64,000 nt of DNA from Acidiferrobacteraceae bacterium (GTDB taxonomy: Bacteria > Pseudomonadota > Gammaproteobacteria > Arenicellales > UBA868), in assembly GCA_002724185.1 (NCBI GenBank), contig PBOB01000061.1, forward strand, positions 24,048 through 88,047, read 5' to 3'. Below are positions 35,840 to 46,138 of the stretch, one piece after another. Position 1 is the first letter of the stretch. Each line of letters begins with the position of its first letter. The position numbers were made by a program, and so were the translations under genes. The notes under the pieces are model-generated. The model worked only from the letters and a program-made list of their open reading frames with translations, did not search any database and was not told the DNA's origin.

Positions 35840-37144
35840 GTGGCTACGGATCTTTTTTCTTCTAACTTTTCTGACAATTCATATTGGTGGGATGAGAACC
35901 CACGTAGTCGAGAACCGAGCGAAAGGATACCGTCAGAAATTGATACACTTATCATCGGCTCAGGATATACGGGAACTTCCGCCGCAATTGAAATTGCTCG
36001 TGGTGGTCGATCAACGTTTGTTATAGATTCGCAAGAGATTGGTTGGGGTTGTAGCTCTAGAAATGGAGGCCAGGTCAGCACTGGGATAAAGTCAGACATT
36101 GACCAACTGTCAAAGAATTATGGTCTCGATATAGCTAACAGCATTCTCAGAGAAGGGCACAACGCCCTTGCCTGGATTGGTGATTTTATTGACAAAGAAA
36201 ACATAGAATGTGACTTTGTCGTTGGAGGAAAATTTCATGGAGCACACACCGCTAGACATTATGAGCGCTTTGGAAGGCAATTAGCAAAATATCCAGTCGC
36301 ATTAAAGTCTGATGCTTATTTAGTGCCGCGCTCAGAACAGATTTCTGAAATTGGTACTGATTTTTATCATGGGGGGTTAGTATTTGAAAAGCATGCATCC
36401 CTTGATCCGGCTGCATATCATAGTGCTATGGTGCAGATAGCTGAGTCTGCTGGTGCTCGTTTTGTAAGTTACTGCACTGCGGAATCTATTCATCGATTAC
36501 GCGGTAGTAGAGGGTTCCGAGTCAAAACAGGGCAGGGCGAGGTTAGGGCTCGTGACGTTGTCATTGCAACAAATGGTTATACTCAAAGAGCCACACCTTG
36601 GCACCAGCGTAGAATAATTCCTATTGGGAGCTATATTATTGCGACAGAAGACTTCGGAGCGGAAACAGGTTCCCGACTTATACCTCGCGCTCGCAATGTA
36701 ACAGATTCGCGCCGGTTGGTTGTTTACTACCGATTGGCTCCTGGCGGAAATCGACTGATATTTGGTGGGAGAGTATCTTTAGCAGAAACTAATCCAAGGC
36801 GAAGCGCGCCGCGATTGTATCGACAGATGCTTACAATCTTTCCTGAACTAGCGGGCATTCAAGTTAGTCATTCATGGATGGGCTTTGTTGGATGGACATT
36901 TTCCGGTATTCCGCATATTCATCGATATGATGGAGTATGGTGCTCCATGGGCTACTGTGGTTCTGGTATCGCATTATCAGGGTATTTGGGCGCCAAGCTC
37001 GGGCAGCAGGTTTTGGGTTTAGGGGAGGGCGTTACGGCATTTGATGCAATTCGATTTCAAGCAAGGCCATACTATTTTAGTTATCCGTGGTTTCTTGGTC
37101 CGTCGATATGGTGGTATGGTCAGTTGGATCGAATGGGTATTTGA
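35840..37144 (+). CDS. FAD-dependent amine oxidoreductase (PuuB/DAO-like)
   Basis: A 434-residue D-amino-acid-oxidase-fold flavoprotein with GSGYTGTSAAIEIAR (FAD ADP-binding motif) and WGCSSRNGGQ near residue 75, a hallmark of gamma-glutamylputrescine oxidase (PuuB) relatives, and the GYCGSGIALSGYLG FAD-binding end. GTG start, 26 bp after the enolase-type gene. Together with the glutamine-synthetase-like gene it suggests gamma-glutamylation then oxidative deamination of an amine, releasing H2O2 and an aldehyde. Confidence 0.83.
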   Translation: MATDLFSSNFSDNSYWWDENPRSREPSERIPSEIDTLIIGSGYTGTSAAIEIARGGRSTFVIDSQEIGWGCSSRNGGQVSTGIKSDIDQLSKNYGLDIANSILREGHNALAWIGDFIDKENIECDFVVGGKFHGAHTARHYERFGRQLAKYPVALKSDAYLVPRSEQISEIGTDFYHGGLVFEKHASLDPAAYHSAMVQIAESAGARFVSYCTAESIHRLRGSRGFRVKTGQGEVRARDVVIATNGYTQRATPWHQRRIIPIGSYIIATEDFGAETGSRLIPRARNVTDSRRLVVYYRLAPGGNRLIFGGRVSLAETNPRRSAPRLYRQMLTIFPELAGIQVSHSWMGFVGWTFSGIPHIHRYDGVWCSMGYCGSGIALSGYLGAKLGQQVLGLGEGVTAFDAIRFQARPYYFSYPWFLGPSIWWYGQLDRMGI

Positions 37145-37294
37145 ACAGCAGGCTCAACTTGCGTCAATTGCCTTTCTTATGCCCCATTGGCGTTGCAGTG
37201 TAAAATCTGAAGATTACGTATGCGTTTCTAGAACTTGGAATAAATCAAATGTCAACATGCGACCTGTTTATCTATAACAAGAGATGCCCAATCT

Positions 37295-38650
37295 ATGTTT
37301 AATCAATTAGGAGATAGACTCAAGGCAACCCTCGATGACCTCCGAGGGCGTGGCCGATTAACCGAGGATGATGTGAACAAAGCTCTTCGCAATGTAAGAG
37401 TGGCTTTGCTTGAAGCTGATGTTGCACTTTCAGTTGTCAAGGAATTCATCGAAGGCATTAGAAAGCGAGCTTTAGGGAAGGAAGTTAGTCGTAGTGTGAA
37501 CCCCGGACATCTTGTTGTAAAGATTGTTCATGATGAACTTGTTGAGCTGATGGGCAAAAAAAATGATGCCCTTGATCTTTCAGTCAGACCGCCGGCAGTT
37601 ATTTTAGTTACTGGTTTACAGGGCGCAGGAAAAACAACAACAGTTGGCAAGCTAGCTCGTTATTTGCACTCACTTCGTGGTAAACGCATCTTGGTGACAA
37701 GTGTTGATATATATAGGCCCGCTGCGATAGATCAGCTTAAGCGTCTAGCGGGTGAAGTCGAGGTCGCGTATTGTGATGTAAAGCTTACAGATCCGATGCA
37801 AATGGCTACTGACGCGCTTGAATACGCACAAACGAAAGGTTTTGATGTATTGATTATTGATACCGCTGGCCGACTGCATGTTGATCAGGAAATGATGATT
37901 GAGGTAAAAAATATCAAGACAGCCGTTAATCCTACCGAGATACTTTTCATTGTAGACAGCATGACTGGCCAAGATGCAATTAATAGTGCGCAAGCGTTCA
38001 ATAAAGAGCTTCAATTGACAGGAGTTATTCTTACAAAGACAGACGGAGATGCCCGTGGAGGCGCAGCGTTGTCTATACGATATCAGACGGGGTGTGCAAT
38101 AAAGTTTATTGGTACAGGAGAAGGTAATTCTGATCTCGAACCCTTTCACCCAGAACGAATTGCTTCTCGAATTCTAGGAATGGGAGATGTGCTGACTCTA
38201 GTCGAGGAGGCTGAGCGAAATGTTGATCGTGAAGGAGTCAAGCGAGTAGCGCGTAAATTAGCGAAAGGCAAAGGATTTGATTTGGTTGACTTTAGAGAGC
38301 AGTTGGAGCAGATGCATCAGATGGGTGGGCTTAGCGCCATTGTTGACAAATTACCGGGCATGGGAGGCTTACCAGCTGGCGCTTTACATCAGGCAGATAA
38401 CGTCAACACAAAGCGGTTGGTTGCAATTATCAACTCGATGACGCCACGAGAGCGGGCTTATCCAGCATTGATCAAGGGGGCGCGAAAACGCCGAATTGCC
38501 GGGGGATCTGGTACTCAAGTTCAGGAAGTCAATCGGTTGCTAAAGCAGTTTGCTCAGCTTCAGAAGATAATGAAAAAGGCTAAGGGCAAACGAGGCCTAA
38601 GTCAGATGATGGATCAATTGAAAAGTAGCGGAGGATCACCGTTTGGCTAA
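37295..38650 (+). CDS. ffh: signal recognition particle protein Ffh
   Basis: SRP54-family GTPase that, with 4.5S RNA, targets membrane proteins to the Sec translocon. 451 residues: N domain (1-90), G domain with GLQGAGKTTT, DTAGRLH and TKTDGDARGG, and a methionine-rich M domain (about 300-440) with RMG-like helices (LPGMGG, QMMDQLK). Start at ATG 37295. Heads the conserved ffh-rpsP-rimM-trmD-rplS block. Confidence 0.97.
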   Translation: MFNQLGDRLKATLDDLRGRGRLTEDDVNKALRNVRVALLEADVALSVVKEFIEGIRKRALGKEVSRSVNPGHLVVKIVHDELVELMGKKNDALDLSVRPPAVILVTGLQGAGKTTTVGKLARYLHSLRGKRILVTSVDIYRPAAIDQLKRLAGEVEVAYCDVKLTDPMQMATDALEYAQTKGFDVLIIDTAGRLHVDQEMMIEVKNIKTAVNPTEILFIVDSMTGQDAINSAQAFNKELQLTGVILTKTDGDARGGAALSIRYQTGCAIKFIGTGEGNSDLEPFHPERIASRILGMGDVLTLVEEAERNVDREGVKRVARKLAKGKGFDLVDFREQLEQMHQMGGLSAIVDKLPGMGGLPAGALHQADNVNTKRLVAIINSMTPRERAYPALIKGARKRRIAGGSGTQVQEVNRLLKQFAQLQKIMKKAKGKRGLSQMMDQLKSSGGSPFG

Positions 38651-38738
38651 TATAATAGTATTTTAATATGGTAAGAATGGTGTAACAGTGTGTTAAAATT
38701 GGCCTAATTACATTGTTAGGTGCAGTTCGGAGAAAAGC

Positions 38739-38996
38739 ATGGTTACGATACGACTAGCACGGGGTGGTGCGAAAAAGCGACCGTTTTACTCTATTGTGGT
38801 GTCCGATCAAAGGCGTCAACCGAGAGGCCGTTTCATTGAACGTGTTGGATTTTTTAATCCGATGGCGAACGAGAGCGAGGAAAAGTTGCGTGTGGATCTA
38901 AGCAGGGTTGATTACTGGATAAGCAAGGGTGCAAAGCCATCTGATCGGGTTGGGCGCATTCTTAAACAGATTAGGAGCGAAGCGGTGCTAACCTGA
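38739..38996 (+). CDS. rpsP: 30S ribosomal protein S16
   Basis: Small-subunit protein, 85 residues, with the family start [21 protein letters not shown] and the [12 protein letters not shown] segment, and a normal basic composition. A ribosome-binding site (GGAGAA) precedes the ATG. Located between ffh and rimM as in most gammaproteobacteria. Confidence 0.97.
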   Translation: MVTIRLARGGAKKRPFYSIVVSDQRRQPRGRFIERVGFFNPMANESEEKLRVDLSRVDYWISKGAKPSDRVGRILKQIRSEAVLT

Positions 38997-39044
38997 TAAC
39001 AAAGAGGCATTAGTATGTCTTTTTTGGTTTGTTAAGGGGGGCTA

Positions 39045-39554
39045 GTGTACCAAGCGCCAAATTCGCCGATTATTGTGGGTCGAATTTCAGGCCTCTTTGG
39101 CGTTAATGGGGCAGTTCGTGTTTTTGATTTCTCGCGGCGCCGTGGAGATATTCTCAATTACACCCCCTGGCTTTTGAAACTTGAAAGTGGGTGGACTCAA
39201 GTAGCCACTGCGAATGGTTGTCTGAATCACGATATAGTAGTTGTTCAGCTGGAAGGGTGGAATAGCAGAGATGTTGCTCGTGAACTTATCGGAACGGAAA
39301 TAGGTATCCAGCCGAGCCAGCTTGGAAAGCTGAAGGAAGGTGAATTTTATTGGCATGATTTAGAAGGATTGAATGTAGTAAACATGGAAGGGGATGAGCT
39401 TGGAGTTGTTGAATATCTAATTGAGACAGGGGCAAATGATGTACTCGTTGTGCAAGGATCCGAAGAGAGGCTTATTCCTTATACGTCTAATACAATTGTT
39501 GATGTAAACCTATCTTTGCGGCAAATTCGAGTAAACTGGAGGCTTGACTACTAA
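39045..39554 (+). CDS. rimM: ribosome maturation factor RimM
   Basis: 30S assembly factor that binds S19. 169 residues with an N-terminal RimM barrel (IIVGRISGLFGVNGAVRVFDF) and a C-terminal PRC-barrel (FYWHDLEGLNVVN, GVVEYLIETGANDVLVV). GTG start with GGGGG upstream. Length is normal. It lies 48 bp after rpsP and 13 bp before trmD. Confidence 0.95.
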   Translation: MYQAPNSPIIVGRISGLFGVNGAVRVFDFSRRRGDILNYTPWLLKLESGWTQVATANGCLNHDIVVVQLEGWNSRDVARELIGTEIGIQPSQLGKLKEGEFYWHDLEGLNVVNMEGDELGVVEYLIETGANDVLVVQGSEERLIPYTSNTIVDVNLSLRQIRVNWRLDY

Positions 39555-39567
39555 TTCAAGATAAGGC

Positions 39568-40320
39568 ATGCGAATAGATGTAATTAGTATATTTCCAGAA
39601 ATGTTTAAGGCGTTAACATGCTGTGGCATGGCGCTAAGAGCGATTGAGCGCGGCGCATTAGACTTGCGATTATGGGATCCAAGAGATACTACTAAAGACA
39701 AACATAGACGAATCGATGATCGGCCATATGGTGGTGGACCCGGAATGGTCATGTTGGCGCAGCCACTTATGGATACTTTAAGCCGCCTTAGACAAGATGA
39801 CGGCGCTAGTAAAGTGATTTATTTGACTCCACAGGGCACGCGACTAAAGCAGGATAAGATTCGAGATTTGGCGGGACAGTCTCGTTTAATATTGCTCTCT
39901 GGGCGCTATGAGGGAATTGATGAGAGGGTAATTGACCGAGAGGTTGATGAAGAAATTTCAATAGGCGATTATATTTTAACTGGCGGTGAGTTGCCGGCGA
40001 TGGTATTAATCGAAGGTCTGATAAGATATCTACCTGGCGTATTGGGCAACGAGGAATCCGTTTTTGCAGATTCATTCACCGAGGGTCTCCTCGACTGGCC
40101 TCATTACACAAGGCCTGTAGATTTTGCGGGTCACGAAGTTCCGAACGTCCTCCTAGGGGGCAATCATGAGGAGATTCGCAGGTGGAGATTGAAACAAGCT
40201 TTGGGCAGGACATGGGAAAGGCGTCCTGATCTTATTGAGCAGTTAGTTTTGACTGATGAGCAAAAAGAGCTCTTATTGGTATACCAAAAAGAGCATACTA
40301 GTGAGGAGGTGTTGAGATGA
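39568..40320 (+). CDS. trmD: tRNA (guanine-37-N1) methyltransferase TrmD
   Basis: SPOUT-class methyltransferase of 250 residues that makes m1G37 to prevent frameshifting. Signatures: [13 protein letters not shown] start, [24 protein letters not shown] and GDYILTGGE. The final codons overlap rplS by 4 bp (ATGA). Confidence 0.97.
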   Translation: MRIDVISIFPEMFKALTCCGMALRAIERGALDLRLWDPRDTTKDKHRRIDDRPYGGGPGMVMLAQPLMDTLSRLRQDDGASKVIYLTPQGTRLKQDKIRDLAGQSRLILLSGRYEGIDERVIDREVDEEISIGDYILTGGELPAMVLIEGLIRYLPGVLGNEESVFADSFTEGLLDWPHYTRPVDFAGHEVPNVLLGGNHEEIRRWRLKQALGRTWERRPDLIEQLVLTDEQKELLLVYQKEHTSEEVLR

Positions 40321-40664
40321 CAAATAGCATCAGCGAGCTTGAGCAAGCGCAAATGAAAACTGATGTACCGAGCTTTGGCCCAGGCGACACTGTTCGGGTT
40401 CAGGTTAGAGTAAAAGAGGGAGATAGAGAGCGGCTTCAAGCGTTTGAAGGAGTAGTCATTGCAAAGCGAAACCGTGGGTTAAATTCATCTTTTACGGTTC
40501 GGAAAATTTCTTATGGAGAAGGGGTAGAAAGAGTATTCCAAACACATAGTCCGCTTATCGCGTCAATTGATGTGCGTCGTCGCGGGGATGTACGTCGCGC
40601 AAAGTTATATTATCTTCGTGACCGTACAGGTAAGTCCGCGAGAATCAAGCAGAAAATATCTTGA
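40317..40664 (+). CDS. rplS: 50S ribosomal protein L19
   Basis: Large-subunit bridge protein of 115 residues: [47 protein letters not shown] and [14 protein letters not shown]. The ATG sits in the trmD stop codon and has GGAGG inside the trmD end, so translation is coupled. Confidence 0.97.
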   Translation: MTNSISELEQAQMKTDVPSFGPGDTVRVQVRVKEGDRERLQAFEGVVIAKRNRGLNSSFTVRKISYGEGVERVFQTHSPLIASIDVRRRGDVRRAKLYYLRDRTGKSARIKQKIS

Positions 40665-40692
40665 TGTATATGTTTAACCTCTTGGATCTAAG

Positions 40693-42645
40693 GTGCTTTC
40701 TCACCGCTTAGTCAGTTTGTTGGTAGTGCTCATTGGATTCGTTTGCCAGCCGATGGTGTTTGCGGAAAATCGTAACTCTGCTGTGCTTAGCTTGTCTAAT
40801 CTAACTGCAGAGATGATACTAGATCTTAATTTTGAGGCAGGGTTTAGGACCGAGATTGTGCCCATCCCTTATGCTAGTCCTCCCCCAGAAAGTCACCTGA
40901 GCGAGCGCCTTGACCGTAGCAGTGGAGATAAGGATTCTGGAGTATTGCAGTTACCACCAAGTTCAAGGATCAATCTGTCACGTGTTCGAGCTCTTCGTGC
41001 CGCGGGCGCTCTCAAATTGGCAGAGTCATTATTGGTCGCAGGGATATCAGAACAAACACTACTTCACGATTGGCTAGATTGGAGTAGAGAGCTTTGGGAG
41101 ATTCGTGATCAGCGCAAGGATTACGATAGTTTAATCAACAGTCTAGAAGATGCCCTTGGCCGTGTCGATGGAGTAGATCAGTTAGAAGTACTGGAGCGTT
41201 TAAGTCTAGCCCAACAAAAAAGCGGTGATTTTATATCTGCTCGAGCTGGGCTCAGACACTTATTGCTGAATATAGATAGCAATCCCGTAAGAACTGCTCG
41301 ATTACGTCGGTTAGTTATTGAGAACTACCTAAACAGTGGATTTTTAGCAGACGCAGAGACCGCAAGCCTTCGTTACCAAGATGAATATCTGCCAGACGAC
41401 ACTGAATGGAATATATTGCGCGCCGAGATCCAGATTGGGAGCAGCCAACCTAGCAAAGCTGTAGCTCAACTGGTTGGTTTGCAAGATGAACGAGCACGTC
41501 TAATGCTGACGTTAGCGCGGTTACGGGAGAATTCCTTGACACCAAAGCAGGTTATTGGGAATTTGAACACTAAGGAAATGTCTGTTAATGAAGAGGAGTT
41601 AGAAAATCTTCGGTTGGCCATTATTGCCGAAGCAGCAGATAACGGCAATTATCATGAGATTGAGGTAGCGATGCGTGAGGCTCTCATCAGTCGAAACATT
41701 GAGATGATCCCAGTATTTGGTAAGACTACGTTGGACCAGTTGCTCGTTGCATACCAGAAATTAGCAACACTAGAAGGTAATAATGCCTTCTTGTTAGTTG
41801 GCAACCATTCAGATTGGATCAGTTATGCCCGTGAATTACCGTCGGAAAAATCATTGGTTGCTCGTGCGATTTATGTGCATATATTGCAGGTTGACGGAGA
41901 GCACTCAGTAACCGACCAAGCTCACAATGCATTTATTAGCTCTCTTCTAGATGACGATCTGTACAGATTATTTCCAGCTTTATATGGAGATTCTGGTTTA
42001 CTGGGGCCGATACCATCTATTAATCACAAATTGTCGCTCCAGCTAATCCAGAGCGCCCTATCGGCACGCAATTACAGTTTAGCAGCTTTACTTAGCAGCC
42101 GTATGGATGTGCCGCCAGCGGGATTAACAAATCAGAGATGGGAGTTGCAGATAGCTAGGTTAGAAATTTTTTCGGGAGATTCTACGGCGGGCACTAATCG
42201 ATTGCTCAATATCTTGTCTAAGGCTAACAAGCTAGAGGAGCAGCAGCTTGATCAGCTACTCCAAGTGGTGTTCGACTTACAAGCAATTAACAGGCATGAT
42301 TTAGCTATTAAGATATTTGAAGCCGCCGCCCATTTTGCTAAGACAGTTAGGCAAAAGCGAGAGTTACTCTTTTGGATGGGTGAATCACAAATCAGCATGG
42401 GACGTTATGCTCATGGCGCTGATCTTTTTCTTCAATCAGCTGGAGTTGGTGGGCAAAAGTTGGATCTTTGGGGTCAAAGCGCTCGTTTTCGTGCAGCTGA
42501 TGCATTAGTTCAGGCTGGTTTGTTGGGAGATGCATTCAATGTGTATGGATCGTTGTTGGCAGAAAGTGCCGATGAGAAACGACAGTTACAGCTGAGGCAA
42601 AAGTTGCAAAGTGTAAATCTACTACAAGCAATAAATTCCGAATGA
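40693..42645 (+). CDS. exported TPR/helical-repeat protein of unknown function
   Basis: A 650-residue protein with a GTG start, an N-terminal signal peptide (residues about 1-25, VVLIGFVCQPMVFA) and a long alpha-helical remainder of paired antiparallel helices resembling tetratricopeptide repeats; the clearest are near residues 125-230 and 450-640 (LRAAGALKLAESLL, RHDLAIKIFEAAAHFA). It begins 28 bp after rplS and overlaps xerD by 4 bp, so it is probably co-transcribed with it. Likely a periplasmic or outer-membrane-associated scaffold. Confidence 0.6.
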   Translation: MLSHRLVSLLVVLIGFVCQPMVFAENRNSAVLSLSNLTAEMILDLNFEAGFRTEIVPIPYASPPPESHLSERLDRSSGDKDSGVLQLPPSSRINLSRVRALRAAGALKLAESLLVAGISEQTLLHDWLDWSRELWEIRDQRKDYDSLINSLEDALGRVDGVDQLEVLERLSLAQQKSGDFISARAGLRHLLLNIDSNPVRTARLRRLVIENYLNSGFLADAETASLRYQDEYLPDDTEWNILRAEIQIGSSQPSKAVAQLVGLQDERARLMLTLARLRENSLTPKQVIGNLNTKEMSVNEEELENLRLAIIAEAADNGNYHEIEVAMREALISRNIEMIPVFGKTTLDQLLVAYQKLATLEGNNAFLLVGNHSDWISYARELPSEKSLVARAIYVHILQVDGEHSVTDQAHNAFISSLLDDDLYRLFPALYGDSGLLGPIPSINHKLSLQLIQSALSARNYSLAALLSSRMDVPPAGLTNQRWELQIARLEIFSGDSTAGTNRLLNILSKANKLEEQQLDQLLQVVFDLQAINRHDLAIKIFEAAAHFAKTVRQKRELLFWMGESQISMGRYAHGADLFLQSAGVGGQKLDLWGQSARFRAADALVQAGLLGDAFNVYGSLLAESADEKRQLQLRQKLQSVNLLQAINSE

Positions 42646-43556
42646 CACCAAAGAATAAAATACGACGACAGGATGAGGCCCTGATTGAATTGTTCATCGA
42701 CGCAGGTTTTTTTGAATTGGGGTTAAGTAAGAATACTTTGGCGGCTTATCGTTCTGATCTCACTCACTACGCCACATGGTTAGCTAGAAAAAATAACGAC
42801 CTCATCAGCGTGCAGCGAGCCGATGTGCTTCGTTATCTAGCTTATTGCGCACAGCTCGGTCACAAAGCAAACTCAGCATCACGAAAGCTATCTAGCATGA
42901 GACGATTTTATAAGTATTTGTTTGACGAAAATAAACTGCGAGTTGATCCTACGGACAACATCGCGTCACCGACGATTGGTAGATCACTGCCAAAAACATT
43001 ATCAGAGGATATGGCGGCTCAATTAGTGCAAGCTCCTAATATTGATACAGCGCGGGGGTTAAGAGATCGAGCTATGCTTGAGACATTGTATGCAACCGGT
43101 TTGCGCGTATCAGAATTAATTCACTTGACCTTATCCAGTTTAGACAGTTCTTCAGGCCTAGTTCGTGTAAAAGGCAAGGGAGAACGTGAAAGAATTGTCC
43201 CGCTTGGCACAGAATGCCTAGTTTGGATAAAGCGATATCTCGAGACTGCCCGAATGGAACTGCTCGGTGCTCGTAGGACAGATGCTCTATTTGTAACCGG
43301 CCGAGGGTCATGCCTTACTCGCCAGCGATTTTGGCAGCTAATAAAGAATTATGGTGTGGCTATTGGGATTAAAGGGCAGCTTTCTCCGCATACCCTTCGC
43401 CATGCTTTTGCAACGCATTTGCTGAATCATGGGGCAGATCTGCGGAGCGTTCAATTGTTGTTGGGGCATTCAAAACTTTCCACAACTCAAATTTATACCC
43501 ATGTTGCCAATGAGCGATTAAAATCACTTCACGCTGCACATCACCCTCGAGGGTAA
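42642..43556 (+). CDS. xerD: site-specific tyrosine recombinase XerD
   Basis: 304-residue chromosome-dimer resolvase of the XerC/D pair. N-terminal SAM-like DNA-binding domain (about residues 10-105), catalytic domain with Arg in ATGLRVSELI, HTLRHAFATHLLNHG (His/Arg) and LGHSKLSTTQIYTHV (His, nucleophile Tyr). The XerD rather than XerC assignment is based on sequence style. It overlaps the preceding gene by 4 bp. Confidence 0.87.
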   Translation: MTPKNKIRRQDEALIELFIDAGFFELGLSKNTLAAYRSDLTHYATWLARKNNDLISVQRADVLRYLAYCAQLGHKANSASRKLSSMRRFYKYLFDENKLRVDPTDNIASPTIGRSLPKTLSEDMAAQLVQAPNIDTARGLRDRAMLETLYATGLRVSELIHLTLSSLDSSSGLVRVKGKGERERIVPLGTECLVWIKRYLETARMELLGARRTDALFVTGRGSCLTRQRFWQLIKNYGVAIGIKGQLSPHTLRHAFATHLLNHGADLRSVQLLLGHSKLSTTQIYTHVANERLKSLHAAHHPRG

Positions 43557-43578
43557 ACCGTTGCAGTAATAATATTTG

Positions 43579-44457
43579 TTAATTCAAGATTTGTGCGAGC
43601 CGTCTTCGATACAAATTTACGTCTGGATTGGCCGGGCCCAGCACCTCAAAAGTTCTTAGTAAGTTTTTGCGACCAGCTTCTTTGCTGTCTCCCGTCCCGA
43701 GGCGCACAATCTCTAGCCATTGGTCCATTGCTGCAGCTATATTTCCCTCTGCGAAATAGAGGGAGCCAAGTTTCTCTCTTGCGGTCAGGTTACGAGCATC
43801 GATTTGAACAGCACTCTCCAATTCATTTTTGTCGTCGCTAATGTTGCCACTTTCCGCTAGCTCTAACCGAGCTACCAGGGTTTTCACAGGTTGCTCAAAG
43901 CGTACTTTATCCGATAGTGAGTTTAAAGTATTCCTAGCATCATCTAGTGACCCCATCTCTAATTGTATTTGAGCGAGTGCGATGGATATTTTTTCATATC
44001 CAGGATCATCTAGTAGCGCTTGCTTCAAGAGCGTAGCAGCTTGTGTACGGTCACCCGTAGTTGCTAATTCCATGGCGGCCGCTATTTCATTGTCAGCGGG
44101 TCTGTCTAGATGTTTTTCTATAAATGCTCGGACCGCGCTTTCGGGTAATGCACCCATAAATTCATCTACTACTTCACCATTCTTAAATAGCTTGACCGTT
44201 GGTAGGCTGCGCACACCGTATTGACTAGCTAATTGTTGCTCTTGGTCGGTATTTATTTTTGCGAGCGCTAGCTTGCCAGCATACTCTTCGGCCAGACCCG
44301 CCAGTATCGGCATTAACATCTTGCAAGGAGAGCACCAGTCTGCCCAGAAATCTGTCAGGACTGGCATCTCGTGAGATTGCTGTATCACAGCCGTTTGAAA
44401 GGTTTGAGCGTTGACATCCATATTTTTACCGTCAATATCCTTGGCTAGTTGCCACAT
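43579..44457 (-). CDS. thioredoxin-domain chaperedoxin (CnoX/YbbN-like)
   Basis: A 292-residue protein: thioredoxin domain (about residues 15-115) with active site WCSPC (CSPC) followed by a helical C-terminal half resembling TPR repeats (about 125-290), the layout of CnoX. E. coli CnoX has a different motif (SQHC), so a redox-active CxxC here suggests disulfide exchange or holdase activity. Convergent with xerD. ATG 44421 is an alternative start. Confidence 0.85.
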   Translation of the reverse strand: MWQLAKDIDGKNMDVNAQTFQTAVIQQSHEMPVLTDFWADWCSPCKMLMPILAGLAEEYAGKLALAKINTDQEQQLASQYGVRSLPTVKLFKNGEVVDEFMGALPESAVRAFIEKHLDRPADNEIAAAMELATTGDRTQAATLLKQALLDDPGYEKISIALAQIQLEMGSLDDARNTLNSLSDKVRFEQPVKTLVARLELAESGNISDDKNELESAVQIDARNLTAREKLGSLYFAEGNIAAAMDQWLEIVRLGTGDSKEAGRKNLLRTFEVLGPANPDVNLYRRRLAQILN

Positions 44458-44621
44458 GGTTCGATCAAATTAAGACATTGTACTGGCGCGAATTCTAGCT
44501 CTAAGAGGGGTCGTTTTACTAGTACTCGTGAACCTATACCGAATCCTAGCGATTAGTCCTAGTATGTGTGGTTATGATTGTGCTAATTTCGTATCAACAA
44601 GATCCAGACAGGGGTATAAAA

Positions 44622-45983
44622 ATGAGTGATTCAAAGGAATCGTTACTGCTAGACCGCGACAGCGCGCATCTCATCCATTCATTGCATGTTTCAGGCGCCC
44701 ATGACTCGGGCAAAGTGTGGGTAAGTGGTGAAGGCTCCTATCTGATTGATGCAAATGGTGATCGTTTTATTGATGGGCTATCGGGGCTATGGTGTAACAC
44801 GGCTGGGAGCGGGAGGAGTGAGCTTGCAGAAGCAGCTGCTAAACAGATGAGCTCTCTTGGTTATGCTTCAGGTTATATTGGAAGTTCAAATCCGAGAGCA
44901 ATAGAGCTGGCAGAACGCTTGGCCAAAATTACCTATCCAAACATAAACCATTTTTTTATGACATCAGGCGGGGGTGAGTCAACAGATAGCAATATCAAGC
45001 TTGCTCGATATTATTGGAAGGTGAGAGGCAAACCCAAAAAGACGAAGGTTATTGGAAGGCATCTTGGCTACCACGGTGTAACATTCGCAGCTATGTCTGC
45101 TACAGGCATTGAGTCTTATTGGCCTATGTTTGAACCCCGCATGCCAGGTTTTAGTCATATCCCTAGTCCTTATCCTTACCGTTACGATCCGACGGAGAAT
45201 GCGGTCAGCCAGGGCATTGCAGCGGCCAACGAGCTTGAAAAACAGATTCTTAGTGAAGGTCCAGATACGGTTGCGATGTTTATAGCCGAACCTGTACAAG
45301 GCTCGGGCGGTGTAATCGTTCCACAAGAAGATTATTTCCCGCGTATCAGGGAAATTTGTGATCAGTATGAGGTTCTGCTTGTAGCCGATGAGGTGATTAC
45401 TGGCTTTGGCCGAACTGGGAAAATGTTTGGTTTGGAACACTGGGGTGTTCAGCCAGACCTTATTCAATTTGCTAAAGCTATAACATCAGGATATTTTCCA
45501 TTGGGTGGCGTAGGTATCAGTGATGAAATTGCTACAGTTTTGAATGATAGCAATACTCCATGGATGCACTGCTATACATATAGTTCTCATCCTGTTGGTT
45601 GTGCAGTCGCGCTAGCAATGTTGGATATCATAGAAACTGAAGATTTTGTGTCACAGGCTAAGACCAAGGGCGCACATTTATTAGTAAAATTAAAGGACGC
45701 TCTCATGGATCATCCAAATGTAGGCGATATTCGTGGCCTAGGTTTAATGTGTGGGATTGAACTAGTAAAGGATAAAACTACCAAGTTACCCTTTAATCCG
45801 AGTGATGATATTGGCGGACAAGTAAATCGAGAGACTATTAAGCGCGGCATGTTTAGTAGAGTTCGAGGTGATGTTTATTGTATTGCCCCACCTATAACGA
45901 CTTCTGAGGATACGCTCGATGATATAGCAAATATTCTAGGCGATTCAGTAAACGCGGTAATGCAGCGTCAAACTATGAATTAG
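44622..45983 (+). CDS. class III PLP-dependent aminotransferase
   Basis: About 453 residues; ATG 44622 has AGGGG upstream, whereas the in-frame GTG at 44568 would add 18 atypical residues. Features: SGLWCN, SGGGESTDSNIKLARYYW (cofactor contact), LVADEVITGFGRTG (PLP Asp) and FAKAITSGYFPLGG (Schiff-base Lys). Similar to omega-amino-acid:pyruvate transaminases (taurine, beta-alanine or putrescine type). The amine donor is unknown. Adjacent to the DddP-type cluster but separated by 155 bp. Confidence 0.85.
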   Translation: MSDSKESLLLDRDSAHLIHSLHVSGAHDSGKVWVSGEGSYLIDANGDRFIDGLSGLWCNTAGSGRSELAEAAAKQMSSLGYASGYIGSSNPRAIELAERLAKITYPNINHFFMTSGGGESTDSNIKLARYYWKVRGKPKKTKVIGRHLGYHGVTFAAMSATGIESYWPMFEPRMPGFSHIPSPYPYRYDPTENAVSQGIAAANELEKQILSEGPDTVAMFIAEPVQGSGGVIVPQEDYFPRIREICDQYEVLLVADEVITGFGRTGKMFGLEHWGVQPDLIQFAKAITSGYFPLGGVGISDEIATVLNDSNTPWMHCYTYSSHPVGCAVALAMLDIIETEDFVSQAKTKGAHLLVKLKDALMDHPNVGDIRGLGLMCGIELVKDKTTKLPFNPSDDIGGQVNRETIKRGMFSRVRGDVYCIAPPITTSEDTLDDIANILGDSVNAVMQRQTMN

Positions 45984-46138
45984 AAAACGTACCAAAAAAT
46001 TAGAAGAAAGTTTTTGTGTTGGCAGATATTCCTTCTCGATTGCTAGGAAGATTAAAGCAAGAGTAGTGAACTGAGCGTAAATCCTGCGTTGCTAATATAA
46101 ATTGTTGATCCGTGACAAATAGTCCGAGGAATTGAGCT

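Noticed and set aside
37041..37277. 78-codon frame overlapping the end of the FAD oxidase gene
   Set aside because: Shares the DNA with a well-supported gene in another frame and has no family; the gap 37145-37294 holds no other gene.
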